From JAVVHE01 sp038238915 (GTDB taxonomy: Bacteria > Pseudomonadota > Alphaproteobacteria > Sphingomonadales > Sphingomonadaceae): DNA of 64,000 bases. Shown piece after piece: positions 45,870 through 54,411 of the stretch (positions within the stretch are counted from its first letter, which is position 1; each line of letters begins with the position of its first letter). The translations under genes were made by a program, and so were the position numbers. Below the pieces are notes generated by a model, which was given only the letters and a program-made list of their open reading frames with translations, had not been told where the DNA came from and did no database searches. The DNA is taken from positions 1 to 64,000 of the forward strand of contig JBBSFH010000005.1 of assembly GCA_038238915.1 (NCBI GenBank), in the 5' to 3' direction.

Positions 45870-47375
45870 ATGACCCGCCGTACCCTCGCGCCCCTGCTGA
45901 TCGGCTGCGCGCTAATCGCCTCGTCCGCCTATGCTGCCCCCGTGCGGCACACCGCCCGCCGCGCGCCCGCCGCCGCACCGGTATTCGTGACCCCCGCCAA
46001 CACGCCCGACGCCGCCGCCGCGCCGCCGCCCACCGCCGCGCCAACCGAGGGGCTGCGCGAGGCGCTGGCGTCGGCTTACCTCACCAATCCCGAACTCGCG
46101 GGCAGCCGGGACAATCTGAGGTCGCTCGACGAAGGCGTTGCGCAGGCGGAGGCGCTCAAGCGGCCGAAGCTCAGCGCCGATATCGGGTTCGCGCAGAATT
46201 ACGCGCAGCTAGATTCGTTCGGCAACAAGGGCCGCGATGTCACCGCGCAGGCGCAGCTCACGGTGCCGCTGTATCGCGGTGGGCTGATCCGCAATTCGAT
46301 CCGCGCTGCCGAAGGGCGCGTTTCGGCGGGGCGATACGATCTGGCCGCACTCGAGAACGATATCCTCACGCGCACCACGATCGCCTACGAAGATACGCGC
46401 CGCGACGCCGAAGTGGTCGATCTCGATCGCAACCAGGTCCGCGTGCTCGCCGAACAGTTGCGCCAGTCGCGCGACCGCTTCGAGGTGGGCGATCTGACGC
46501 GCACCGATGTGGCGCAGAGCGAGGCACGGCTGGCGAATGCCGACGCCGTACTGCGCGCGGCGCAGGCGAACCTCGTGGCCAGCCAGCAGGCGTTCGTGCG
46601 CGTGGTGGGCCATGCGCCCGGCGTACTCGCTCCGCCGCCGCCGCTGGGTTCGCTGCCCGACACGTCCGAAAAGGCGGTCTCGCTCGCGGTCGATGGCAAT
46701 CCCAACCTGCTCGCCGCGCGGGCGAGCGAGAAGGCGGCGGGTTACGATGTCGGCGTGGCGCGAGCGGGTCGGCGGCCGACGCTGAACGCGACGGGAGGTG
46801 CCAATTATGTCAATTATCTGGGCGATGCGGCCTCTGCTTTCGGCGTGCCGCAGGAGACTCCGGGCATCGCCAACGCGCGCGTCGCCGAGACAGTGGGGCT
46901 GACGCTCACCATTCCGATCCTGCAGGGCGGCGCTACCTCATCGCGTATTCGCCAGTCCCAAGCGCTGCAGAGCGTGGCCCTGACCACGATCGCGCGCACC
47001 GAACGCCAGGTGACCGAGCAGGCGCGCAACGATTTCGAGCAACTGATCTCGAGCCGCGCGCAGACGCAATCGGCCGAGGTCGCGGTGCATGCGAATGCGC
47101 TGGCGCTGGAGGGCGTCCGCGCCGAGAACAGTGTGGGCTTGCGCACGATCATCGAGGTGCTGAACGCCGAGCAGGAATTGCTGAACAGCCGCGTGCTGCT
47201 GGTGCGCGCGCGGCACGACGAATATGTGGCGGGCTTCAACCTGCTCGCCGCGCTCGGCCGTGCGAACGTCGAAGACCTGGCGATCGACGTGGCGCGCTAC
47301 GATACACAATCGAATCTCAAGCGCGTGCGCCGTATCTGGAGCGACTGGCAGAACGATCCGGCACCCAGGCCCTGA
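45870..47375 (+). CDS. tolC: TolC-family outer membrane channel
   Basis: 501 residues. A signal peptide (LAPLLIGCALIASSAYA) precedes an Ala/Pro-rich segment and two internally repeated halves: LREALASAYLTNPELAGSRDNL to VDLDRNQVRVLAEQL, and AVSLAVDGNPNLLAARASEK to TIARTERQVTEQARN. TLTIPILQGGATSSRIRQ matches the second half's strand pair. It forms the trimeric outer-membrane duct for type I secretion and RND efflux. The stop is followed by a small CCCGCG-CTT-CGCGGG stem (47387-47401) without a T-tract, then priA. Confidence 0.94.
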   Translation: MTRRTLAPLLIGCALIASSAYAAPVRHTARRAPAAAPVFVTPANTPDAAAAPPPTAAPTEGLREALASAYLTNPELAGSRDNLRSLDEGVAQAEALKRPKLSADIGFAQNYAQLDSFGNKGRDVTAQAQLTVPLYRGGLIRNSIRAAEGRVSAGRYDLAALENDILTRTTIAYEDTRRDAEVVDLDRNQVRVLAEQLRQSRDRFEVGDLTRTDVAQSEARLANADAVLRAAQANLVASQQAFVRVVGHAPGVLAPPPPLGSLPDTSEKAVSLAVDGNPNLLAARASEKAAGYDVGVARAGRRPTLNATGGANYVNYLGDAASAFGVPQETPGIANARVAETVGLTLTIPILQGGATSSRIRQSQALQSVALTTIARTERQVTEQARNDFEQLISSRAQTQSAEVAVHANALALEGVRAENSVGLRTIIEVLNAEQELLNSRVLLVRARHDEYVAGFNLLAALGRANVEDLAIDVARYDTQSNLKRVRRIWSDWQNDPAPRP

Positions 47376-47422
47376 CGCTCCGCCCGCGCTTCGCGGGGGA
47401 GAAGAAGGCGTTATATCGGTCT

Positions 47423-49675
47423 GTGCCCCGCGTCCGTGTGATCCTGCTGCAACCCGGCCTTGGCGCGCTTGATTATGCCGCGCCGATGCCGCTCGCGCCC
47501 GGCGATCTCGTGGTTGCACCTCTGGGGCCGCGCGATGTTCTGGGCGTCGTGTGGGAGGCCGATGCCGCCCCGGCGCGCGTGATCGACGAGGCGCGGCTGC
47601 GGCCGATCGCGGCGAAACTCGATGCGCCGCCGGTCGCCGCGCCGCTGCGGCGGCTGATCGACTGGGTGGTGGAGTATTATCTGGCAGCGCCGGGCGCGGT
47701 GCTTCGCATGGCCCTGCCGTCTACCTCGGCGCTCGAACCCGTTTCCCCGCTTTACGGCTACCGCGCCCGGCCCAATACCCCCTCCACCCTTCGGGCACCT
47801 CCCCCGGAGGGGGAGGGTCGATCCTCCCCCGCTGGGGGAGGTGGCGGCGAAGCCGACGGAGGGGGTGGGGCCGCGCGTCCACTCACCCCGGCACGCCGCG
47901 CTGCGCTTGCCGCGATCGGCGATACCACGGGATCGGTCACCGATCTCGCGCGTATGGTCGGGGTTTCGGATGGCGTGATTCGGGGCCTGATCGGCGCGGG
48001 AGCGATCGCGCGTGTGGCGATGGTGCCGACGCCAGCCTTCGCTGCGCCCGATGCGGGTCACGCGCCCCCCGCGCTCGAAACCGCGCAGGCGGAGGCGGCA
48101 GCCGCGCTCGTCCGCGCGGTCGAGGCGGGGGGATTCGCGTCGTTCCTGCTCGAAGGTGTGACCGGATCGGGCAAGACCGAGGTGTATTTCGAAGCCGTGG
48201 CGCAGGCTTTGCGTGGTGAGGGCCAAGCGCTGGTTCTGTTACCCGAAATCGCGCTGACCGCGCCCTTCCTCGCGCGGTTTGCGGCGCGTTTCGGCGCGGC
48301 TCCTGCCGTGTGGCATTCGGGGCTGACCTCCACGCTGCGTCGCGCGACCTGGCGTGCGGTGGCATCGGGCGAAGCGCGCGTAGTCGTCGGCGCGCGCTCG
48401 GCCTTGTTCCTGCCTTTTCCGAACCTCCGCCTGATCGTGGTGGACGAGGCGCACGAGGCGAGCTTCAAGCAGGAAGACGGCGTGCCCTATCACGGGCGCG
48501 ATACTGCGGTGATGCGCGGGCGCTTCGAGGGATGCCCGGTGGTGCTCGCCACAGCCACCCCCGCGCTCGAAACGCGCGCGCAGGCGCAAGCGGGGCGGTA
48601 CACGCATCTGCTGCTGCCCTCGCGCTTCGCGGGGGCGACGATGCCGAGCGTGAGCACGATCGATCTGAAGCGCTGGCCGCCGCCGCGCGGGCGCTGGCTG
48701 TCGCCGCCGCTGGTGCAGGCGCTGACCCAGACGCTGGCGGCGGGGCAACAATCGCTGCTGTTCCTTAACCGGCGGGGCTATGCCCCGCTGACGCTGTGCC
48801 GCGCGTGCGGAGAGCGGATCGGTTGCCCCGATTGTTCGGCGTGGCTGGTCGAGCATCGGCTGCTGGGGCGGCTGATGTGCCACCACTGCGGGCATGTGGT
48901 GCCAGTGCCGCCCGCCTGCCCGGCGTGCGGCGCGCCGGGGACGCTGGCCGCGTGCGGGCCGGGGGTGGAGCGGATCGCGGACGAGGTGGCGCGGCTGTTT
49001 CCAGCGGCGCGCGTGGCGGTCGCGACTTCGGACACGCTGGGCTCGCCGGGGCGGTCAGCCGCGTTCGTCGCGGCGATGGAGGACCAGGAGATCGATATCG
49101 TCGTGGGCACGCAACTCGTGGCCAAGGGCCATCACTTCCCCGAGCTGACACTGGTCGGCATTGTGGACGCCGATCTGGGGTTGGCGGGCGGCGATCTGCG
49201 CGCGGCGGAGCGCACCTTCCAGCAGATCGCGCAGGCGGGGGGTCGCGCGGGGCGGGGTGCCAAGCCGGGCCGCGTGCTGATGCAGACCTATGAGCCCAAA
49301 GCCCCCGTGCTGCGCGCGCTGGTGAGCGGCGACGCGGCGCGCTTCCACGAGGCCGAGGCCGCAGCGCGCAAGGAAGCTGGAATGCCGCCCTATGGCAGGC
49401 TGGCGGCGCTGATCATCTCGTCGACCGATGCCGCGCGCGCGGAGGGCACCGCAAGGGCGCTTGGCCGCGCCGCGCCGCAATCCGCCGATATTCGCATCCT
49501 CGGCCCCGCGCAGGCTCCCATGGCGATGATCCGCGGCCGCCACCGCTGGCGCCTGCTCGCGCAGGCACGGCGCAGCGCGGACCTGCAGGGCGTGCTGCGC
49601 GCGTGGCTGGCGAGCGTGCCGATCCCGTCGAACGTACGCGTCGCGGTGGACGTGGATCCCTATAGCTTCGTTTAG
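47423..49675 (+). CDS. priA: Primosomal protein N' (PriA helicase) with in-frame repeat insertion
   Basis: 750-residue superfamily 2 helicase that restarts stalled forks. The N-terminal 3' DNA-end binding domain (residues 1-115), Walker A GVTGSGKTEVYF, DEAH (VVDEAHEASFKQ), the eight zinc cysteines (CRACGERIGCPDC ... MCHHCGH ... CPACG), and the C-terminal IQAGGRAGRG-type motif VI and DVDPYSFV are intact. Residues 119-148 (Pro/Gly/Glu-rich) are encoded by a 90-bp palindromic repeat at the junction between the DNA-end binding domain and the winged-helix region. The start is GTG 47423. It probably still works, since the insert lies in a linker. Confidence 0.96.
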   Translation: MPRVRVILLQPGLGALDYAAPMPLAPGDLVVAPLGPRDVLGVVWEADAAPARVIDEARLRPIAAKLDAPPVAAPLRRLIDWVVEYYLAAPGAVLRMALPSTSALEPVSPLYGYRARPNTPSTLRAPPPEGEGRSSPAGGGGGEADGGGGAARPLTPARRAALAAIGDTTGSVTDLARMVGVSDGVIRGLIGAGAIARVAMVPTPAFAAPDAGHAPPALETAQAEAAAALVRAVEAGGFASFLLEGVTGSGKTEVYFEAVAQALRGEGQALVLLPEIALTAPFLARFAARFGAAPAVWHSGLTSTLRRATWRAVASGEARVVVGARSALFLPFPNLRLIVVDEAHEASFKQEDGVPYHGRDTAVMRGRFEGCPVVLATATPALETRAQAQAGRYTHLLLPSRFAGATMPSVSTIDLKRWPPPRGRWLSPPLVQALTQTLAAGQQSLLFLNRRGYAPLTLCRACGERIGCPDCSAWLVEHRLLGRLMCHHCGHVVPVPPACPACGAPGTLAACGPGVERIADEVARLFPAARVAVATSDTLGSPGRSAAFVAAMEDQEIDIVVGTQLVAKGHHFPELTLVGIVDADLGLAGGDLRAAERTFQQIAQAGGRAGRGAKPGRVLMQTYEPKAPVLRALVSGDAARFHEAEAAARKEAGMPPYGRLAALIISSTDAARAEGTARALGRAAPQSADIRILGPAQAPMAMIRGRHRWRLLAQARRSADLQGVLRAWLASVPIPSNVRVAVDVDPYSFV
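47777..47866. repeat. 90-bp palindromic repeat inside the priA reading frame
   Basis: Runs from ACCCCCTCC to GGAGGGGGT and is nearly self-complementary at its core (CTCCCCCGGAGGGGGAGG and CTCCCCCGCTGGGGGAGG around TCGATC). It aligns throughout with the reverse complement of 2897-2986. The 90-bp length keeps the reading frame, and the frame has no stop codon, giving a Pro-Gly-Glu-Ser-rich peptide (APPPEGEGRSSPAGGGGGEA). Confidence 0.9.
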
Positions 49676-49721
49676 CGCGCGATGATTCACCAATCACCAC
49701 GCCCGAGACGTCCGTTTCGCG

Positions 49722-51002
49722 CTATTCCGCCGCTTGTGCGAACTGCGCCGCCTCGGTGCTTTGACCCAAGGCTACGGTAGAGGATTGCCCACCCGCGACC
49801 GCTTCGGCGATCAGGTCGAAATAGCCCGTGCCCACCTCGCGCTGGTGGCGCGTGGCGGTGTAGCCCAAAGGCTCCGCAGCAAACTCGGCCTGCTGGAGTT
49901 CGCTGTACGCCGCCATGCCGCGATCGCGATAGCCCGTCGCGAGGCTGAACATGCCGTAGTTGAGCTGATGAAAGCCGGCCAACGTCACGAACTGGAACTT
50001 GTATCCCATCGCGCCGAGCTCGCGCTGATACTTGGCGATGGTGGCCCGATCGAGGTTCTTCTCCCAGTTGAAACTGGGCGAGCAGTTGTATGCCAACAGC
50101 TTGCCGGGGAATTTCGCGTGGACTGCCTCGGCGAACTTGCGCGCGTCGTCCAGATTGGGCTTGCTTGTCTCCCACCACAGCAGATCGGCGTGCGCCGCGA
50201 ACGCAAGCCCGCGCTTGATACAGTGATCCACCCCGGTGCCGGGCTTCAGGCGGAAGAACCCTTCGGGGGTGCGCTCGCCGGTCATGAATTCATGATCGCG
50301 CGCGTCGATATCGCTGGTGATCAGCATCGCGCTCTCGGCATCGGTGCGCGCGCAGATCACGGTCGGCACGCCCATGACGTCGGCGGCGAGGCGCGCGGCA
50401 TCGAGATTGCGCACATGCGCCTGCGTGGGGATCAGCACCTTGCCGCCCAGATGGCCGCACTTCTTTTCGGACGCGAGCTGGTCCTCGTAATGCACGCCCG
50501 CAGCGCCCGCCTCGATGTAGGCCTTCATGATTTCAAAACAGTTCAGCGGCCCGCCGAACCCGGCTTCGGCGTCGGCGACGATCGGCGCGAACCAGTCGCG
50601 CTTGGCACCGCCCTCGCTATGCTCGATCTGATCGGCGCGCTGCAGCGTCCGGTTGATGCGGCGGCACAGCTCGGGCCCCGCGTTGGCCGGATAAAGCGAT
50701 TGATCGGGATACATCGCGCCCGCCGTGTTCGCGTCGGCTGCCACCTGCCAGCCGCTGAGGTAGATCGCGTTCAGCCCGGCGCGCACCATCTGCATCGCCT
50801 GATTACCGGTGACCGCACCGAGCGCGTGGACATAATCCTCCGAATGCAGGAGCGACCACAGCTTCTCGGCACCGCGCCGCGCCAGGCTATGCTCGATGAC
50901 GACCGAACCGCGAAGCTGCTCGACGGTGGCGGCATCGTAGGGACGAACAATCCCCTCGAAACGGCCGTGCGGTGCGGGGACGAGGGTATCGAAGCTGGTC
51001 AT
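49722..51002 (-). CDS. aceA: Isocitrate lyase
   Basis: 426 residues. The active-site loop KKCGHLGGKVLIPT carries catalytic Cys182; QLASEKKCGH and PNLDDARKFAEAVH agree with the bacterial short-type enzyme. It splits isocitrate to succinate and glyoxylate, the first step of the glyoxylate shunt on acetate or fatty acids. The ATG is at 51002 with AAGGAG nine bases upstream. No malate synthase is adjacent. A perfect 12-bp hairpin lies just upstream in the leader region. Confidence 0.97.
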   Translation of the reverse strand: MTSFDTLVPAPHGRFEGIVRPYDAATVEQLRGSVVIEHSLARRGAEKLWSLLHSEDYVHALGAVTGNQAMQMVRAGLNAIYLSGWQVAADANTAGAMYPDQSLYPANAGPELCRRINRTLQRADQIEHSEGGAKRDWFAPIVADAEAGFGGPLNCFEIMKAYIEAGAAGVHYEDQLASEKKCGHLGGKVLIPTQAHVRNLDAARLAADVMGVPTVICARTDAESAMLITSDIDARDHEFMTGERTPEGFFRLKPGTGVDHCIKRGLAFAAHADLLWWETSKPNLDDARKFAEAVHAKFPGKLLAYNCSPSFNWEKNLDRATIAKYQRELGAMGYKFQFVTLAGFHQLNYGMFSLATGYRDRGMAAYSELQQAEFAAEPLGYTATRHQREVGTGYFDLIAEAVAGGQSSTVALGQSTEAAQFAQAAE

Positions 51003-51034
51003 TGCGGGGCTCCTTGGTGCAGCGCAGCAATGCA

Positions 51035-51062
51035 GCGCGCTTGACGTTCGCGTCAAGCGCGC
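51035..51062. promoter_or_regulatory. 12-bp perfect inverted repeat upstream of aceA
   Basis: GCGCGCTTGACG (51035-51046) pairs perfectly with CGTCAAGCGCGC (51051-51062) across a TTCG loop, 33 bp before the aceA ATG. No T-tract follows on either strand, so a plain terminator of the DUF4870 gene is not obvious. It could be a leader hairpin, a processing site or an operator. Confidence 0.6.
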
Positions 51063-51081
51063 GCGATCGATGGGACGCGAA

Positions 51082-51429
51082 TTACCAGATCAGCGCCTCG
51101 GGATCGGGCACGGGCTCGTGCTTCTGCGCGGCGAGCAGCGCCAGCACCGATCGAACCGCAACCGCAATTCCGATCAGCGCGAGGATCAGGAATCCCAGCC
51201 CCAGCACCCACCATGTCAGCCAGCCGACGATGGTGAACAGGATCGAATACCAGAAGGTGCGGATGTGATAGCGTTCGTGGCTTCGTTGCCAGGCTGGAGA
51301 CGAGGCGGCATCGCGCCACACATAGCCAAGCACTACCGCAAGGATGCCGAACGCGCCGCCGGTGAGCACCCCCGCCAGATGCAGCAGGGCCACGACCGTG
51401 GGGCGGTTGAGATCGAAGCCGTTGTTCAT
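51082..51429 (-). CDS. DUF4870-family small membrane protein
   Basis: 115 residues with three or four membrane helices: TVVALLHLAGVLTGGAFGILAVVLGYVW, FWYSILFTIVGWLTWWVLGLGFLILALIGIAVAV. The N-terminal pattern and short polar tail fit the DUF4870/TIGR-type membrane family, whose function is unknown. It is in the same direction as aceA, 79 bp upstream of its start, with a hairpin between them. The ATG at 51429 opens the predicted first helix directly. Confidence 0.8.
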   Translation of the reverse strand: MNNGFDLNRPTVVALLHLAGVLTGGAFGILAVVLGYVWRDAASSPAWQRSHERYHIRTFWYSILFTIVGWLTWWVLGLGFLILALIGIAVAVRSVLALLAAQKHEPVPDPEALIW

Positions 51430-51535
51430 GCAGGCACTCCTTATCGGGGTGGCAGTCTAGCTGGGCACGCGCGAACACCCAAGCAGTCGCGCTTGGCGCT
51501 TGCACGATCCGTTCACGCGGTTAAGCGATGACGCG

Positions 51536-53488
51536 ATGGCGTTTCCCAATCGTATGTCGGGCGTGGCGCGGACTGTGGCGATCCTGGCCGTGCTCGCGCT
51601 GGCTGCGGTGATCGGAACGCTGGTTTTGCGCGGTATCCGCGCGGGCAGCGACCGCGATGTTGCGCTTGGCTGGGAGCGGCACACGTTCGTGGTGCTGATC
51701 GAGACCGAGAAGCTGGATGCGGGCATCCGCGCCGCCGAATCGGCGCAGCGCGGCTATTTGCTTAGCGGCAACGATGAATTCTTCGCCGATTTCAAGATCA
51801 AGGTTGCCGGGGCCAGCGCGAGCGTCGCCCGCTTGCAGCGTTTGACCACCGATAATCCCGAGCAGGTCCAGAACCTCAATGTGCTGCGCGGATTGGTGAA
51901 CGAGCGTCTTGCCCTGCTGCGCCAGCGCGCGGGGCTGGCGCACAGCCTGGGCGTGATCGAGAACATTGGATATGCGCCGGGTCGCGCCGCGATGAAGGCG
52001 GTCGATGCGCGTCTCGATCTGATCCGGACGGAGGAAGAGCGGTTGCTGGCGGCGCGGCGCGCGGAGGCGAACGCGATCGATCACCGCGCGGACCGGATCA
52101 ACTTCCTGTTGGCATCGGTGGGGCTGGTGCTGGTCGCGCTCGCTGGGCTGATGGGGCTTGCGGCATACGCCTCGATGAACCGGTCGCGCGACGACGCCGC
52201 GCGAGCGCGTGTGGAGGCGACGATGCGCGAGGCGCTCGAGGCGCGCGTTATCGAGCGCACCGAGGATCTGCGCGCCGCCAATGCGCGGCTGCTTGCCGAG
52301 GCCGAAACGCGCGAGGCAGCCGAAGCGCAGGTGCGCCAGATGCAGAAGATGGAATCGATCGGCCAGCTCACCGGCGGCATCGCGCATGATTTCAACAACA
52401 TGCTCGCGATCGTGATCGGTTCGCTCGACATGGCGCGCCGACGGATCGATATCGATCCCGCGAAGACGCTGACGTACATCGATAACGCCGAGGAAGGCGC
52501 GAGGCGCGCTGCGCAGCTTACCGCCCGGCTCCTCGCCTTTTCGCGGCAGCAGCCGCTCTCTCCCGAGCCGACCGACGTCAACAAGCTGGTCGGCGACACA
52601 AGCGAACTGGTTCGCCGCACGATCGGCGAGCAGATCCGGCTCGAGACCGTGCTCGCCGGTGGTTTGTGGCGCGCGAACGTCGATCGGGGACAGTTGGAGA
52701 ACGCGATCCTCAATCTCGCAGTCAATGCGCGCGACGCGATGCCCGAGGGCGGCAAGATTACACTCGAAAGCGCTAACACGCATCTGGATGAAGCCTATGC
52801 AGCAGGGCATGCGGAAGTGAAGCCGGGCCAGTATGTGGTGATCTGCGTGACCGATACGGGTATCGGCATGCCCGCCGACGTGATCGAGCGCGCTTTCGAT
52901 CCGTTCTTCACCACCAAGCAGGTGGGCAAGGGCACCGGCCTCGGGCTCAGCCAAGTATTCGGCTTCGTCAAGCAATCGGGCGGACATCTGAAGATCTATT
53001 CCGAGGAGCGCGTTGGAACTACAGTCAAGCTGTACCTGCCGCGATGGTTCGGTGCCGAAGGCGATGTTGCGTCACGCACCGCCATGATGGCCGCCGATAT
53101 GCCGCGCGCCAAACCTCACGAGATCGTGCTGGTGGTGGAAGACGAGCAGCGCGTGCGGCACTTGACGGTCGATACGCTGCGCGAACTCGGCTATTCGGTG
53201 GTGCAGGCGAGCGACGGCGAGCAGGCACTCGAACAGTTGCGCGTCCAGCCGCAAATTGACCTGCTGTTCACCGACATCGTGATGCCGGGCATGAACGGGC
53301 GCGAGCTTGCCGATCGTGCGCTGGTGCTGCGGCCGGGGCTGCGGGTGCTCTATACAACCGGCTACACGCGCAACGCGGTTGTGCACAACGGGATGGTCGA
53401 TCCGGGCGTGTCCTTGCTCAGCAAGCCCTTCACCATGGCGCAACTGGCAGTGCGCGTGCGCGCGATGCTCGATGTGGCAAGCGTCTAG
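51536..53488 (+). CDS. Hybrid sensor histidine kinase with CHASE3 domain and receiver
   Basis: About 650 residues. Two membrane helices (TVAILAVLALAAVIGTLVLRG and FLLASVGLVLVALAGLMGLAAY) frame a CHASE3 sensor (ESAQRGYLLSGNDEFFADFK). A coiled coil, HisKA with His in GIAHDFNNMLAIVIGSLD, HATPase (NAVNARDAMPEGGK, TGIGMPADV, GTGLGLSQVFGFV) and a C-terminal receiver (VVEDEQRVRHL, phospho-acceptor Asp in LLFTDIVMPGMNG, Lys in SKPF) follow. ATG 51536 is preferred over TTG 51500. It converges on chpT, a phosphotransferase that such kinases could feed through the receiver. Confidence 0.92.
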   Translation: MAFPNRMSGVARTVAILAVLALAAVIGTLVLRGIRAGSDRDVALGWERHTFVVLIETEKLDAGIRAAESAQRGYLLSGNDEFFADFKIKVAGASASVARLQRLTTDNPEQVQNLNVLRGLVNERLALLRQRAGLAHSLGVIENIGYAPGRAAMKAVDARLDLIRTEEERLLAARRAEANAIDHRADRINFLLASVGLVLVALAGLMGLAAYASMNRSRDDAARARVEATMREALEARVIERTEDLRAANARLLAEAETREAAEAQVRQMQKMESIGQLTGGIAHDFNNMLAIVIGSLDMARRRIDIDPAKTLTYIDNAEEGARRAAQLTARLLAFSRQQPLSPEPTDVNKLVGDTSELVRRTIGEQIRLETVLAGGLWRANVDRGQLENAILNLAVNARDAMPEGGKITLESANTHLDEAYAAGHAEVKPGQYVVICVTDTGIGMPADVIERAFDPFFTTKQVGKGTGLGLSQVFGFVKQSGGHLKIYSEERVGTTVKLYLPRWFGAEGDVASRTAMMAADMPRAKPHEIVLVVEDEQRVRHLTVDTLRELGYSVVQASDGEQALEQLRVQPQIDLLFTDIVMPGMNGRELADRALVLRPGLRVLYTTGYTRNAVVHNGMVDPGVSLLSKPFTMAQLAVRVRAMLDVASV

Positions 53489-53528
53489 TCGGCAAGGCCA
53501 AGTTTTCGGTCGTAGCACGCGAAGGCGT

Positions 53529-54131
53529 TTACGCGAGTTCGAGTCTCGCCTCGCCTTGGTCTTCGACGATCCTGATCGTCAGACCCAGTTTCTTCGCCAG
53601 TACCAAAGCCAAATGCGCCGTTGCGGCTCGTGAGCTTGCCGTTATGCCCGCACCGTCGCGCAGGATTGCGACCTCGCCGACTGCGAAACTCACCACCGGC
53701 CCCGCTATCCGCACACTCCAGCCGTGCGGGCCCTGCGCGATCTCCATCTCACCGCCGCGTTCAAGCGCCTCTGCCGCGATTAGCGCGAGCGCCAGTAGCA
53801 GCCGCGCCAGCGGGCGATCGAGCAGCGACGGTGCTCTCGTCCAGTCGGCGGTGATGCGTCCACTTGCGGCGAGGTATTCGCCAAGCGCGGTCTTTGCCTC
53901 CGCGAGAGACACCGGAGGATCGCTGCCACCACTGAACACCAACCGCAGGAAGCGCAGCTTGGCCGCAAGACGGTTTGCGCCAACGCCCATCATCGTGATG
54001 AATTCGGATCGGACTGCCTCGTCGGTTTCGTCGGCCAATAACTCGGCCCCGTTCGCCAGCGCGCTGATCGGGCCAGCGAGATCGTGGCAAAGGCGCGCGG
54101 CGATCAGCCCGGCGAAGTCGAGACAATCCAC
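53529..54131 (-). CDS. chpT: Histidine phosphotransferase ChpT
   Basis: 200 residues. The N-terminal helical pair has the phospho-His16 in RLCHDLAGPISALANGAELL, as in ChpT; a degenerate ATPase-like C-terminal domain (GEMEIAQGPHGWSVRIAGPV to LVLAKKLGLTIRIVEDQGEARLEL) follows. ChpT passes phosphate from CckA to CtrA and CpdR, which control the cell cycle and, in sphingomonads, motility. Start GTG 54131 has GGAG nine bases upstream and fits the family length. It lies downstream of csp on the same strand, after 40 bp including a nine-G run. Confidence 0.88.
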   Translation of the reverse strand: MDCLDFAGLIAARLCHDLAGPISALANGAELLADETDEAVRSEFITMMGVGANRLAAKLRFLRLVFSGGSDPPVSLAEAKTALGEYLAASGRITADWTRAPSLLDRPLARLLLALALIAAEALERGGEMEIAQGPHGWSVRIAGPVVSFAVGEVAILRDGAGITASSRAATAHLALVLAKKLGLTIRIVEDQGEARLELA

Positions 54132-54171
54132 GATGGCGGTCTCCAGCGGGGGGGGGAGGGAGGAAATGCTA

Positions 54172-54411
54172 TTACAGATTGTCCCCCGTAGGAATTGCTT
54201 CGCGGTCGAGCGGACGCAGCCCGTGCGCGCTAAGGCGTCCGTCGCCATATTGACTGAGTTCGAATTCGAGACGCTGACCCTGAACGATCGCTTCGAGCCC
54301 CGAACGCCGGATTGCGGTAACGTGGACGAATACGTCGCGTGGGCCCAGATCGGGCGTGATAAAGCCGAAGCCTTTCTTGGCGTTGAACCATTTGACCGCG
54401 CCGGTCGCCAT
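54172..54411 (-). CDS. cspA: Cold-shock domain protein
   Basis: 79-residue OB-fold RNA-binding protein: TGAVKWFNAKKGFGFITPDLGPRDVFVHV with RNP1 (KGFGFI) and RNP2 (VFVHV), then FELSQYGDGRLSAHGL. It melts RNA structure and acts as a chaperone or antiterminator. The ATG overlaps the stop of the JAMM peptidase gene (TGATG), so it is co-translated with it. The usual long cold-induced leader is absent because the start lies inside the operon, so classical cold-shock control is unlikely. Confidence 0.93.
   Translation of the reverse strand: MATGAVKWFNAKKGFGFITPDLGPRDVFVHVTAIRRSGLEAIVQGQRLEFELSQYGDGRLSAHGLRPLDREAIPTGDNL

Noticed and set aside
47387..47401. Rho-independent terminator of tolC
   Set aside because: The stem is only six base pairs and no T-run follows on either strand.
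51521..52987. Long minus-strand frame opposite the CHASE3 hybrid kinase
   Set aside because: The product is low-complexity Arg/His/Leu-rich with no motif, and the plus strand has every kinase motif.
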